Source of the DNA: Pseudomonas tehranensis
GTDB taxonomy: Bacteria; Pseudomonadota; Gammaproteobacteria; Pseudomonadales; Pseudomonadaceae
Length of the DNA: 64,000 nucleotides
NCBI RefSeq assembly: GCF_014268615.1
Contig: NZ_JABWQV010000001.1
Span: 1 to 64,000 of the forward strand
Reading direction: 5' to 3'
Shown: positions 42,552-50,890 of the stretch, one piece after another
Position numbering within the stretch: position 1 is the first letter of the stretch
Layout: each line of letters opens with the position of its first letter
Notes under the pieces: model-generated
Databases searched by the model: none
What the model saw: the letters and a program-made list of their open reading frames with translations, nothing else
Told to the model about the DNA's origin: nothing
Translations under genes and position numbers: made by a program

Positions 42552-43826
42552 GTGACCCAGTTGATTCCAGCCGTAAACCTTGCCATCGATCCTGCCGATC
42601 TGGTGCAGGCTGATCGTGTGCACACCTCGATGTACACCGATGCACAGCTATTCGATGCCGAGCTCGAGAAAATCTTCTATAGCACCTGGATCTGGGTGGC
42701 CCACGAAAGTGAGATCCCAGACAGCGGCAGCTACAAGACCACCTACATTGGCAAGCAGCCGGTCATCGTGGTCCGCGACCGCAAGAAGGACGTGCATGTG
42801 CTGCTCAATCGTTGCCGTCACCGCGGTGCCACGGTGTGCGAGCACAAGAAGGGCAAGACCAACAGCTTCGTGTGTCCTTACCACGGCTGGGGCTACGCCC
42901 TGGACGGTTCGCTGCGTGGCATCCCGCATCCAGAGAGTTACGCCGATTGCATCGACAAGGCCGAGCTGCCTTTGGTCAGCCTGCGAACCGAGCGCTATGC
43001 GGGCATGATCTTCGCCACCTTCAAAGACGACATCGAACCGCTGGAGGACTACCTCGGCGCGGCGAAGAAATGGATGGACCTGTTCATGAAGCAAGGTGCC
43101 GGTTATGGCATCAAGGTGCCGGGCGAACATCGCTTCCGCTTCCCGGGCAACTGGAAAATCCAGCTGGAAAACACCACCGACGCCTATCACTTCCCACTGG
43201 TTCACAAGAGCTTCCTGTCGTCGGTGGACGAACAGACCATGGAACTGTTCGATTTCGTCAAAGGGCCTGGCTATGTCGAGGACCTGGGCAACGGCCACAG
43301 CGTGATGGTGATGATCCCCGATCTCATCGACCTGGAGGCTGACCTGGACAGGCCGATCCCCGAGCGGTTCGAAGCACTGGCCGCCGAACTGCGCGCCGAA
43401 GGCATCGAAGAACAGCAGGTGCGCCGGATCGTGCGTGCGGTGGGCGGCACCGGCTTCAACCTGAACCTGTTTCCCAACGTCGCCTGCTCGATGGCGTTTT
43501 TCCGGGTGTTACAGCCGATCTCCGTCAACGAGACCGAGATCCATCATTCGGTGATCACCATGGACGGCGGACCGGCCGTGGCCAACCGCTACCGCTTGCG
43601 CCTGCATGAGCATTTCCAGGGGCCGATGGGTTTTGGCACGCCGGATGACTCCGAAGCCTGGGAACGCGTCCAGAAGGGCGCCAATGCTGGTGAAGACCTG
43701 TGGATCATGCTCAACCGTGGCCTGCCCGGCGAGCAGCCCAGCCAGGATGGGCGGGTGTCTGACGTGAGTGCCGAAACCGGCATGCGCGCCGGTTACCAGC
43801 AATGGAAAAAGATGATGTCGGCCTGA
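42552..43826 (+). CDS. iacC: Rieske aromatic-ring-hydroxylating dioxygenase, large subunit
   Basis: The protein has 424 residues. The Rieske centre is formed by C-R-H (near residue 88, NRCRHRGATVCEH) and C-P-Y-H (near 108, CPYHGWGYALDG). The mononuclear iron site lies near residues 207-217 (NTTDAYHFPLVHKSF, two His plus an acidic residue later). I chose the GTG at 42552 because GAGGAG lies 6 bases upstream. It pairs with iacD and takes electrons from iacF. In the iac pathway the dioxygenase acts on an oxidised indole-acetate intermediate on the way to catechol. Confidence 0.92.
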   Translation: MTQLIPAVNLAIDPADLVQADRVHTSMYTDAQLFDAELEKIFYSTWIWVAHESEIPDSGSYKTTYIGKQPVIVVRDRKKDVHVLLNRCRHRGATVCEHKKGKTNSFVCPYHGWGYALDGSLRGIPHPESYADCIDKAELPLVSLRTERYAGMIFATFKDDIEPLEDYLGAAKKWMDLFMKQGAGYGIKVPGEHRFRFPGNWKIQLENTTDAYHFPLVHKSFLSSVDEQTMELFDFVKGPGYVEDLGNGHSVMVMIPDLIDLEADLDRPIPERFEALAAELRAEGIEEQQVRRIVRAVGGTGFNLNLFPNVACSMAFFRVLQPISVNETEIHHSVITMDGGPAVANRYRLRLHEHFQGPMGFGTPDDSEAWERVQKGANAGEDLWIMLNRGLPGEQPSQDGRVSDVSAETGMRAGYQQWKKMMSA

Positions 43827-43841
43827 CCTGTGGAGAACCTT

Positions 43842-44318
43842 ATGAACCTGCAATTGCTGCAAGAAGTCACCGCTTTCATCTGGCAGGAAGGCGACATGCT
43901 GGACCACGGCGAATACGACACCTGGTTGAAGATGTGGACCGAAAAAGGCACCTACATCATCCCGATCAACCCCAAGGAAACCGACTTCGAGAACACGCTC
44001 AACTACGCCTACGACGATCACCACATGCGCGAGTTGCGCGTGCAGCGCCTGATTGGCGGGGAGTCGATCTCCACCAGCCCGCAGCCGCGTACCGTGCGTA
44101 CGCAATCGCGCTTCCGGGTGCTGCGCGATGACGGCATGACCGTCACCGTACGTTGCGCGCAGAACGTGCGCGAATTCCGCAAGGAGAGCCTGAAGTTCTA
44201 CAGCGCCGACCTGACCTACGAGCTGGTGCGTGCCGATGGCAGCTTCAAGATCCAGCGCAAGCTGGTCAGTCTGATCAACAGTGACGATGCCCTTGCCGGT
44301 ATCGGCTACATCCTCTAA
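43842..44318 (+). CDS. iacD: Ring-hydroxylating dioxygenase, small (beta) subunit
   Basis: The protein has 158 residues with the cone-shaped SnoaL-like fold of beta subunits (EVTAFIWQEGDMLDHGEYDTWLKMW, then STSPQPRTVRTQSRFRVL, then QRKLVSLINSDD). It has a structural role in the alpha3beta3 dioxygenase. I chose the ATG at 43842 because TGGAGAA lies before it. It follows iacC by 15 bases. Confidence 0.92.
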   Translation: MNLQLLQEVTAFIWQEGDMLDHGEYDTWLKMWTEKGTYIIPINPKETDFENTLNYAYDDHHMRELRVQRLIGGESISTSPQPRTVRTQSRFRVLRDDGMTVTVRCAQNVREFRKESLKFYSADLTYELVRADGSFKIQRKLVSLINSDDALAGIGYIL

Positions 44319-44330
44319 GGGGGGGCTGAC

Positions 44331-45071
44331 ATGAGCCATATCGCATTGGTGACGGGCGCGGGGCAGGGGTTGGGGCAACATTTTTGCGCCAGCTTGCTGC
44401 GGGCGGGCTACGCCGTGGTCATCACCGACATCGAGCTGCAGGCGGCCAAGGCCTGTGCCCTGCAGTTGGACCCCGGTGGCAAGTCCACCCTGGCGCTGCA
44501 ATTGGACGTCGGCAACAAGGCTGATTTCGAGCGCGTACTGGTCCAGGTACTGGAGCATTTTGGCGGCTTGCATGTCGTGGTCAACAACGCAGCCGTCACC
44601 AAGACCACGCCGCTGATGCAGATCAGCCCGGAGGAATTCGACGCCGTCGTGTGCCTGAACCTGCGCAGCGTGTTCCTGAGTTGCCAGGTCCTGGGCGCGC
44701 ACCTGGCCGAGGCCGGTTACGGTCGCATCATCAACATGGCCTCCCTGGCGGGGCAGAACGGCGGGACCGCCACCGGTGCGCACTATGCCGCCAGCAAGGG
44801 CGCCATCGTCACCCTGACGAAGATTTTCGCCAAGGAATTCGCGGCGCAGGGCGTCACCGTAAATGCCATCGCGCCGGGGCCCATCGATTCGGCGGCGGTC
44901 CGCTCGGCGGTGCCGGCGGAGCGCTTGCCAGGCCTGCTCGCCAATATCCCGGTGCAACGCTTGGGCGATGCGGATTTCCTGGGCGACTTGATTGTGCAGT
45001 TGGCACGCCCCGAAGCCTATTTCACCACCGGGGCGACCTGGGACGTGAATGGCGGCCTGTTCATGCGTTGA
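44331..45071 (+). CDS. iacE: Short-chain dehydrogenase of the indole-3-acetate pathway
   Basis: The protein has 246 residues. The cofactor motif is TGAGQGLG, NNAA lies in the middle and the catalytic residues are Ser in NMASLAG and Tyr/Lys in YAASK. All are present, in contrast to the odd SDR at 21714. The C-terminus is GATWDVNGGLFMR. IacE is reported to act on the hydroxylated indole intermediate formed by IacA. It lies 12 bases after iacD. Confidence 0.9.
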   Translation: MSHIALVTGAGQGLGQHFCASLLRAGYAVVITDIELQAAKACALQLDPGGKSTLALQLDVGNKADFERVLVQVLEHFGGLHVVVNNAAVTKTTPLMQISPEEFDAVVCLNLRSVFLSCQVLGAHLAEAGYGRIINMASLAGQNGGTATGAHYAASKGAIVTLTKIFAKEFAAQGVTVNAIAPGPIDSAAVRSAVPAERLPGLLANIPVQRLGDADFLGDLIVQLARPEAYFTTGATWDVNGGLFMR

Positions 45072-45123
45072 CTGATACCGGGCCGCCACGGGCGGTCTTC
45101 TCGAACTCGTTGGAATAACGGTC

Positions 45124-46083
45124 ATGAATGAAGAACTGTTGGACGTAGTCGTGCGCAAGCGCGAGCTGCAAGGGGACGGCGTCGTCGTCCTGGACCTGAG
45201 TCGTCGCGACGGCGCCGCCCTGCCGGTGTTCGACGCTGGGGCGCACATCGATATTCACCTGGGCCAGGGACTGGTACGCCAGTATTCGCTGTGCGGCAAT
45301 CCCGCCGATCCAAGCGTCTATCGGCTGGGTGTACTCAAGGACCCGGCTTCCCGTGGCGGGTCGATCAGTGTGCACGACACGCTGCTCGAAGGCTGTGAAT
45401 TGAAGATCAGCGCGCCACGCAACCTGTTTCCGCTGGCCACGCAGGCGCGGCACTCGATCCTGCTGGGCGGGGGCATCGGTGTTACGCCGATGATCGCCAT
45501 GGCGTATGCCCTGCACCAGGCCGGCAAGTCTTTTGAACTTCACTACTGCGGGCGCGAGCGCAGCCGCAGTGCGTTTCTCGATGAGCTGGCCTGTGCGCCG
45601 TTCGCCGCGAATGTGTCCACCCACTTCGACAACGAAGGTCCCGGGCAGGCACTCGACCTGGCCAAGGTGTTGGGCAAGGGAGAGGACGGCGTGCACATGT
45701 ACACCTGCGGGCCTGGCGGATTCATGGACTGGGTGATCGAGGGCGCACGTAGACAAGGGTATGCCGAGACGCACATCCACAAGGAGTATTTCCAGGTGGA
45801 GGTGGACGGTTCCGGCGCCGGCTTCGAGGTGGTGGCCGCGCGCAGTGGCAAGACCGTACAGGTTGCCGAAGGACAGAGCATTCTCGCCGCGCTGGCGCAA
45901 GTGGGCATCAAGATCGAGATTTCCTGCGAGCAAGGCGTCTGCGGGACGTGCTTGTGCGATGTGCTCGAAGGCGAGCCGGATCATCGTGATGTGTACCTCA
46001 CGGACGATGAAAAAGCCGGCAACGATCAAATTCTAGTGTGCTGTTCGCGCGCCAAATCCAAGAAACTCGTGCTGGATATCTGA
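45124..46083 (+). CDS. iacF: Ferredoxin-type reductase of the iac dioxygenase (PDR/VanB family)
   Basis: The protein has 319 residues. The flavin domain has RQYSLCGNP, the NAD domain has LLGGGIGVTPMIAMA and YTCGPGGFMDWV, and the C-terminal plant-type 2Fe-2S domain has Cys at about 268, 273 and 276 (CEQGVCGTC) plus a fourth Cys near residue 305 (ILVCCSR). It transfers electrons from NAD(P)H to the Rieske dioxygenase IacCD in one polypeptide, so no separate ferredoxin is needed. Confidence 0.9.
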   Translation: MNEELLDVVVRKRELQGDGVVVLDLSRRDGAALPVFDAGAHIDIHLGQGLVRQYSLCGNPADPSVYRLGVLKDPASRGGSISVHDTLLEGCELKISAPRNLFPLATQARHSILLGGGIGVTPMIAMAYALHQAGKSFELHYCGRERSRSAFLDELACAPFAANVSTHFDNEGPGQALDLAKVLGKGEDGVHMYTCGPGGFMDWVIEGARRQGYAETHIHKEYFQVEVDGSGAGFEVVAARSGKTVQVAEGQSILAALAQVGIKIEISCEQGVCGTCLCDVLEGEPDHRDVYLTDDEKAGNDQILVCCSRAKSKKLVLDI

Positions 46084-46094
46084 GGGGAACGACC

Positions 46095-46592
46095 ATGGTA
46101 GACGTAAGCACTTTCCGCAATGCAATGGCCATGCTCGGTGGCGCTGTGTCGGTCATTACCACCGATGGTGAGGCGGGTCGTTTTGGCTTTACCGCTTCTG
46201 CGGTGTGCAGTGTGACCGACTCGCCGCCAACGCTGCTGGTGTGCATGAACCGCTCATCGCATTCCAACGAGCATTTCAAGCGCAACGGCGCAATCTGCAT
46301 CAACATTTTATGCGGCAATCATCACGAGCTGTCCGGCGCCTTCGCCAATCGAGCGCTGACGATGGATGAGCGCTTCGCGGTCACCGACTGGACCACGCTG
46401 CAAAGCGGTGCGCCGGTCATGCTCGAGGCATTGGCCAACTTTGACTGCCGTATCGCCCAGGTGCACGAGGTCGGGTCCCACAGCATCTTCTATTGCGAAG
46501 TCCAGACCATTCGCCAGAGCGGCGCGGATGAAGGCCTGGTGTATTTCAACCGGGCTTATCACCGCCTGTGCGAGGCCTCCAAGGCCTGTTGA
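46095..46592 (+). CDS. iacG: Flavin reductase (NAD(P)H:flavin oxidoreductase)
   Basis: The protein has 165 residues of the HpaC/flavin-reductase-like family: FRNAMAMLGGAVSVITT, FGFTASAVCSVTDSPPTLLVCMN, and FCEV-like FYCEVQTI near the C-terminus. It supplies reduced flavin to IacA. I chose the ATG at 46095 because GAGGGGAA lies upstream. It is last in the iacABCDEFG run and 205 bases before permease 3. Confidence 0.9.
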   Translation: MVDVSTFRNAMAMLGGAVSVITTDGEAGRFGFTASAVCSVTDSPPTLLVCMNRSSHSNEHFKRNGAICINILCGNHHELSGAFANRALTMDERFAVTDWTTLQSGAPVMLEALANFDCRIAQVHEVGSHSIFYCEVQTIRQSGADEGLVYFNRAYHRLCEASKAC

Positions 46593-46657
46593 CCCGCGCG
46601 CAATGCCGGGCCAGCCGAACGAGGCGCTCGTGCCGGCGGCAGGTCCCGCAAACTAGG

Positions 46658-46670
46658 CCAATATGGGATA
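46658..46670 (+). promoter_or_regulatory. TGGGATA-type element upstream of APC permease 3
   Basis: CCAATATGGGATA matches CCGATTTGGGATA of permeases 1 and 2 at 11 of 13 positions and is 127 bases before the ATG, against 129 in both others. The start-proximal leader (GACTGCC, ATAAAACAAGG) is also similar. Conservation despite clear divergence of the coding sequence supports a functional regulatory site. Confidence 0.6.
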
Positions 46671-46797
46671 GCCGCCGCGGCGCACGGCGTCCTAACATCC
46701 GGTTCAATGGATGAACCTAATAATAATTCGCCACCTGCCTTGCCTGTCACGGTGGCTTTTCCCGCAACGACTGCCCTCATAAAACAAGGTAAATAAA

Positions 46798-48246
46798 ATG
46801 AGCGTATCAACCTGCGGCAGTTCCGCCACGGAACTGCGCCGCGGCACCCTGGGTGCCGCCATGATCATCTTCTTCGTTGTGTCTGCAGCCAGCCCGCTCA
46901 GTGTCCTGGCGGGAGGGTTTCCCATCGGTATCATGCTGGGCAACGGTGCCGGCATGCCGGCGCTATTGCTGGCCACTTTGCTGGTGTTGCTGTGTTTCGC
47001 CGCAGGCTACACCACCATGGCCCGTCATGTTGTTCATGCCGGGGGCTTCTACGCCTTCATTTCCCAGGGGCTCGGCGGCCTGGCGGGAGGCGCGGCCGGG
47101 GTGTTGGCGATCGTGGCCTACAACATTCTGCAGGCCGGCATGTATGGGCTGTTCGGCGCCGTGGTCGCCGGTAACCTGGAAGCGGCGCTGGGTGTCCAAG
47201 TGCCGTGGTGGAGCTGTTCGTTCGCGGCCTTGGGGCTGATCGCTTTTCTCGGCTACCGCAACATCGATCTGTCCGCACGGGTGCTGTCGGTGGTGGTGAT
47301 CGCCGAGTACGCCGTGGTGTTGATTCTCGATGTGGTCATCATCGGCCACGGCGGCGCCGACGGTGTCGATTTCAGCGCCTTTACGCCGACGCAGGTGACC
47401 CAGGGCAATCCGTCCATCGGGCTGTTGTTCTGCTTTGCGGCATTCATCGGTTTCGAAGCCACCACCCTGTATGGCGAAGAGGCCAAGGACGCCAAGCGCA
47501 CCATTCCCATTGCCACCTATGCCTCCGTGTTGTTGATTGGTGGTTTCTACACCCTGTCGGTGTGGGCCATGGTCATTGGTGCGGGCAGCGATGAGATCGT
47601 TGCGCGCCTCCAGGCCATGTCGGATCCGACCACTTTCCTGTATGCGCTTTCGGATCAATACGTGGGCAGCGGCCTGACCAACCTGATCAGGCTGTTATTC
47701 ATGGTGAGCCTGTTCGCTGGTTTGCTGGCCTTTCACAATGCCGCCGCGCGGTATTTCTTCGCCATTGGCCGTGACGGGCTGATTCCCCGGAAACTGGGCA
47801 CCACCCACTTGCTCCATCAAAGCCCGCACGTGGGCTCCGGCCTGCAAAGCCTGATCGCCGTGCTGATCGTGTCGGTTTTTGCCCTGCTTGGCGCTGATCC
47901 GGTGATGCAGCTGTTCGCCTGGTTTTCCAACCTGGCAACGCTGTGCCTGATCCTGTTGATGGCCATGACCTCCCTCGCGGTCATCTTCTACTTCCGGGCC
48001 AATCCGCATCTGGCTACCAGCAAGTTGCGGTGCCTGTTCTTGCCAGCCTTTTCCGGCTTGGCGCTGGCCGGCATCTGGCTGATGGCGCTGATGCATTTCG
48101 ATGTACTCACCGGTGCCAGCAAGGAGCTGTCGATCGTGTTGTGCTCGATCATCCCGCTGACGGCCCTCATTGGTGTGATATTGGCGGCGCGCTTGCGCAC
48201 CACGGCGCCATTGCGGTTCCGCTCATTGGGGCACCAGGCGGTGTGA
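46798..48246 (+). CDS. APC-superfamily permease (paralogue 3), associated with iac genes
   Basis: The protein has 482 residues and is a clear but more distant paralogue of the permeases at 5788 and 13209. It has the same length, SAASPLSVLAGGFPIGIMLGNG near the N-terminus and GFEATTLYGEEAKD in the middle, but many substitutions elsewhere. It is an inner-membrane importer. Its location right after iacG makes IAA or an IAA precursor the most attractive substrate, which is inference. It appears to have its own promoter region and ends at a strong terminator. Confidence 0.88.
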   Translation: MSVSTCGSSATELRRGTLGAAMIIFFVVSAASPLSVLAGGFPIGIMLGNGAGMPALLLATLLVLLCFAAGYTTMARHVVHAGGFYAFISQGLGGLAGGAAGVLAIVAYNILQAGMYGLFGAVVAGNLEAALGVQVPWWSCSFAALGLIAFLGYRNIDLSARVLSVVVIAEYAVVLILDVVIIGHGGADGVDFSAFTPTQVTQGNPSIGLLFCFAAFIGFEATTLYGEEAKDAKRTIPIATYASVLLIGGFYTLSVWAMVIGAGSDEIVARLQAMSDPTTFLYALSDQYVGSGLTNLIRLLFMVSLFAGLLAFHNAAARYFFAIGRDGLIPRKLGTTHLLHQSPHVGSGLQSLIAVLIVSVFALLGADPVMQLFAWFSNLATLCLILLMAMTSLAVIFYFRANPHLATSKLRCLFLPAFSGLALAGIWLMALMHFDVLTGASKELSIVLCSIIPLTALIGVILAARLRTTAPLRFRSLGHQAV

Positions 48247-48273
48247 AACGCCAGTAACCTGCATCACGCGCAG

Positions 48274-48310
48274 AAAATGCTCCGTGTCGAATGATCCGGA
48301 GCATTTTTTT
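48274..48310 (+). terminator. Rho-independent terminator after permease 3
   Basis: AAAATGCTCCG and CGGAGCATTTT form an 11-bp stem with a 12-base loop, followed by a run of seven T in total. It marks the end of the iac-permease region. Confidence 0.88.
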
Positions 48311-48483
48311 GTCTCCCACATCCTTACGGTGTTACCTGGCTACCGCTATGCACATGAATGGGCAGGGCGTGAGCCTTTTGGTAGCACTTTTGTGCGCTTT
48401 TCGTCCGTTTTCAGCGACGTCCCGAAACCGGGTTCGGCGAGGATGTCTCCTGAATCAATCACTTGCGCCTTGTCAAATGCTGT

Positions 48484-48500
48484 TGGCACGCATCCTGCTA
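48484..48500 (+). promoter_or_regulatory. Possible sigma-54 promoter before the GntR gene
   Basis: TTGGCACGCATCCTGCT has the GG-N10-GC spacing and matches the TTGGCAC-N4/5-TTGC consensus with one mismatch in the -12 element. It lies about 48 bases before the GntR start. No enhancer-binding protein is encoded nearby. Amino acid uptake genes in Pseudomonas are often nitrogen-controlled, which fits, but this is prediction only. Confidence 0.45.
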
Positions 48501-48502
48501 TT

Positions 48503-48540
48503 TTTGAATTTATGGATAATTGGATACAAAAATTCAAAAG
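48503..48540. promoter_or_regulatory. Perfect 10-bp inverted repeat before the GntR gene
   Basis: TTTTGAATTT and AAATTCAAAA flank an 18-base centre containing ATTGGATACAA, which resembles FCD-type GntR operators. The repeat ends 8 bases before the ATG and overlaps the region downstream of the sigma-54-like site. It probably serves autoregulation by the GntR protein. Confidence 0.55.
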
Positions 48541-48548
48541 GTGCCGCC

Positions 48549-49217
48549 ATGCAATTCGTTCCGACTTTTGCTGAACGCCCGCCGATGACGGCCGAGGAGG
48601 AGGCTTACAACTTCCTGCTGAACGCCATTTGTGGCGGACGATTGCGCAAGGGGGACCGGCTGATCGCCGAGGACATCGCCAGCGAGATCGGTATGAGCCG
48701 GATGCCCGTGCGCGAGGCGTTTCGTCGCTTGGACGCCCAAGGCCTGGTGACCCTCAGGCCCAATCGCGGGGCCATTGTCAGTGGTCTGGATATCGATGAA
48801 CTGCACGAAGTTTTCGAGATGCGCAGCGTCCTCGAAGGGCTGGCGATCCGTGTCGCGGTCGCCAGGATAGGCGAGCGCCAATTGGCTGCCTTGGAGCGTC
48901 TGCTGGACGAGATGGACGATTACCGCGAGGAAAGCGCCGAGTGGGTCAGCCGGCATCGTGCCTTTCATGAATACCTGTGCAGCCTCAGCGGTCGTCCCCG
49001 GTTGCTGAAGCAGATCAGTGCCCTCTATTCCCTGATCGAGGCGCCCATGCGCCTATGGCTTGAGCACGTGGAAAAACCCCTGAGTGCGCGCCAGGAACAC
49101 GCGGTGATCCTCGACGCGATTCGTACTGGCGACGCCGATAAGGCCGAGGCCGTGGTGCGCGCGCACATCGAAGGCACTGTTCCTGAGTTGATCCAGTTTC
49201 TGCAATCGAAAAATTAA
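48549..49217 (+). CDS. GntR-family transcriptional regulator, FCD subfamily
   Basis: The protein has 222 residues. The N-terminal winged helix (LLNAICGGRLRKGDRLIAEDIA, MSRMPVREAFRRLDAQGL) is followed by an all-helical FCD ligand domain (FEMRSVLEGLAIRVA, HRAFHEYL, HAVILDAIRTGD). I chose the ATG at 48549 after AAAGGTG. The frame is open upstream to 48291, but that extension crosses the inverted repeat and looks non-coding. It precedes an ABC transporter and a gamma-glutamyltransferase homologue and likely controls them in response to an amino acid or carboxylic acid. Confidence 0.9.
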   Translation: MQFVPTFAERPPMTAEEEAYNFLLNAICGGRLRKGDRLIAEDIASEIGMSRMPVREAFRRLDAQGLVTLRPNRGAIVSGLDIDELHEVFEMRSVLEGLAIRVAVARIGERQLAALERLLDEMDDYREESAEWVSRHRAFHEYLCSLSGRPRLLKQISALYSLIEAPMRLWLEHVEKPLSARQEHAVILDAIRTGDADKAEAVVRAHIEGTVPELIQFLQSKN

Positions 49218-49293
49218 CCAGAGCGGGCCCCGAGCCTGCCGTTGTTTTGACTTTGAGTACTGCCCGTTACTAACTGAACTGGAGTGTCTGGTC

Positions 49294-50100
49294 ATGCATA
49301 AGCCTCGCCTGTTGGTTGCCGCCCTATCCTTGGGATTCTGTGCTCAGTGGGCGGTTGCCGCGCCCGTTGTTCCGGAGCGCTTGCTCAAGGTCGAAAAACT
49401 CGTCTATTGCTCAGGCATGGATTCGCCACCCCTGGTGTCCTTCGATGAAGCGCAGAAACCCAGGGGCTTGACCGTTGACCTGGGCCTTGAGATCGCCGAG
49501 CGCCTGGGCGGCAAGAAAGTCGAGTGGCGGGTGATTCCCTTTTCCGGACTGCTCCCGGCGTTGCTCGCCAAGCAGTGCGACATGATCGTCGACCAGTTGT
49601 TCGACAAACCCGAGCGCCGCGAGGTGATCGACATCGTCAACTACATGTATTCCAGCCAGGCGGTGGTCGTGCCCAAGGGCAATCCGAAGGGCCTCAAGAC
49701 GCTGCCGGACCTCTCCGGACACAAGGTCGCGGTGCTCAACGGTTCCACCATCAAGACCCTGCTAGACGCCGAGAACGAAACCCTGGCCAAGTCCGGCAAG
49801 CCGGCGATGAAGCTGGTGGTCTACAACACCGACACCGATGCTTTCCAGGCCCTGCGTATCAGCCAGGTCGACGCCTATGGCACCACGGTGGAAACCGCCG
49901 GTTATTACGCCGCCATGGCGCCCGATCTGTTCGAGGAAGGGGTGCCGGCCTTCAGCCGGATTCTCACCGGCCTCGGCATCCGCAAGGACGATGCGCAACT
50001 GACCGCCGCCGTGCAGCAGGTGATCAACGACATGCGCAGTGATGGCAGCTACAGCCAGCTACTGAGCAAATGGCATGTCGCCAGTGACACTCTTGATTGA
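49294..50100 (+). CDS. Polar amino acid ABC transporter, periplasmic substrate-binding protein
   Basis: The protein has 268 residues. A Sec signal peptide (MHKPRLLVAALSLGF, cleavage near AVAA-PVV) precedes a type 3 solute-binding domain (GLTVDLGLEIAERLG, QCDMIVDQLFDKPERRE, VAVLNGSTI, GIRKDDAQL). It captures a polar amino acid or derivative in the periplasm for the permease and ATPase encoded next. The ligand is unknown. Confidence 0.92.
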   Translation: MHKPRLLVAALSLGFCAQWAVAAPVVPERLLKVEKLVYCSGMDSPPLVSFDEAQKPRGLTVDLGLEIAERLGGKKVEWRVIPFSGLLPALLAKQCDMIVDQLFDKPERREVIDIVNYMYSSQAVVVPKGNPKGLKTLPDLSGHKVAVLNGSTIKTLLDAENETLAKSGKPAMKLVVYNTDTDAFQALRISQVDAYGTTVETAGYYAAMAPDLFEEGVPAFSRILTGLGIRKDDAQLTAAVQQVINDMRSDGSYSQLLSKWHVASDTLD

Positions 50101-50111
50101 GGTGAGCGTCG

Positions 50112-50888
50112 ATGAACTTCAATTGGGATGTGTTTTGGCAGTACCTGTTGCAGCCCAGTGATGTTTACCTCACCGGGCTCTGGCTGACCTGCGTGATCAG
50201 CGTGTTGGCGATGCTGCTGGGTTGCTTCCTGGGACTGGCCGCAGCGTTGCTACGGTTGTCGAGCAATCCGTTGCTGCATTTGCCGGTGCGTTTTTATGTG
50301 TGGCTGATGCGCGGCACGCCGTTGCTGGTGCAGATTGTCTTTCTCTATACAGCGCTGGCGGCAGGGGGGATTTTCCGCTTCGAAGACATCGATCTGTTCG
50401 GCCTGGTGATTCCCGGCAATATCCAGGCGGCGATCATTGCTCTGGGGCTCAACGAAGGTGCTTATATGGCCGAGATCATCCGGGCCGGCATCGGTGCGGT
50501 GGACAAGGGCCAGTACGAAGCCGGGCGTTCCCTGGGCATGACATTCGCCAAACTGATGCGCCGCATTGTCTTGCCCCAGGCGTTCCGGGTCATCGTCCCG
50601 CCACTGGGCAACGAGTTCAACGTGATGCTCAAGAACACCACGTTGGTCAGTGTGATCGGCGTACAGGAACTGTTGCTCAGTACTCAGATGGTCACGTCGG
50701 CGACGTTCCGGGTGTTCGAGTTGTACCTGGTGGTGGCGATCTATTTCCTCTTGCTGACCACTCTCTGGGGCTTTTTCCAACGTTGGCTGGAAGCCCGTTT
50801 CGGCCAATCGGACCGGCCCTCGTCACCGCCGCCGGCGTCGACGCGGATGTTCGGTCGCAGCACCCTGAACTTGCTGAGGGCTCGTTAA
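50112..50888 (+). CDS. Polar amino acid ABC transporter, membrane permease
   Basis: The protein has 258 residues with about five membrane helices. It carries the His/Glu/Gln-type signature [11 protein letters not shown] and the EAA loop [24 protein letters not shown] that docks with the ATPase. It lies 11 bases after the binding-protein gene. The single permease presumably forms a homodimer. Confidence 0.93.
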   Translation: MNFNWDVFWQYLLQPSDVYLTGLWLTCVISVLAMLLGCFLGLAAALLRLSSNPLLHLPVRFYVWLMRGTPLLVQIVFLYTALAAGGIFRFEDIDLFGLVIPGNIQAAIIALGLNEGAYMAEIIRAGIGAVDKGQYEAGRSLGMTFAKLMRRIVLPQAFRVIVPPLGNEFNVMLKNTTLVSVIGVQELLLSTQMVTSATFRVFELYLVVAIYFLLLTTLWGFFQRWLEARFGQSDRPSSPPPASTRMFGRSTLNLLRAR

Positions 50889-50890
50889 CC

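Noticed and set aside
43509-45248. 579-codon minus-strand reading frame over iacC-iacF
   Set aside because: It covers parts of four coupled iac genes in antisense. It has no motif or ribosome site and reflects codon bias on the sense strand.
48291-48548. N-terminal extension of the GntR frame
   Set aside because: The extension crosses a perfect inverted repeat and a sigma-54-like promoter and has no similarity to GntR N-termini.
50222-50890. N-terminal extension of the ABC ATPase frame
   Set aside because: The long upstream frame overlaps the ABC permease gene out of phase. The ATPase clearly begins at 50891 by family alignment.
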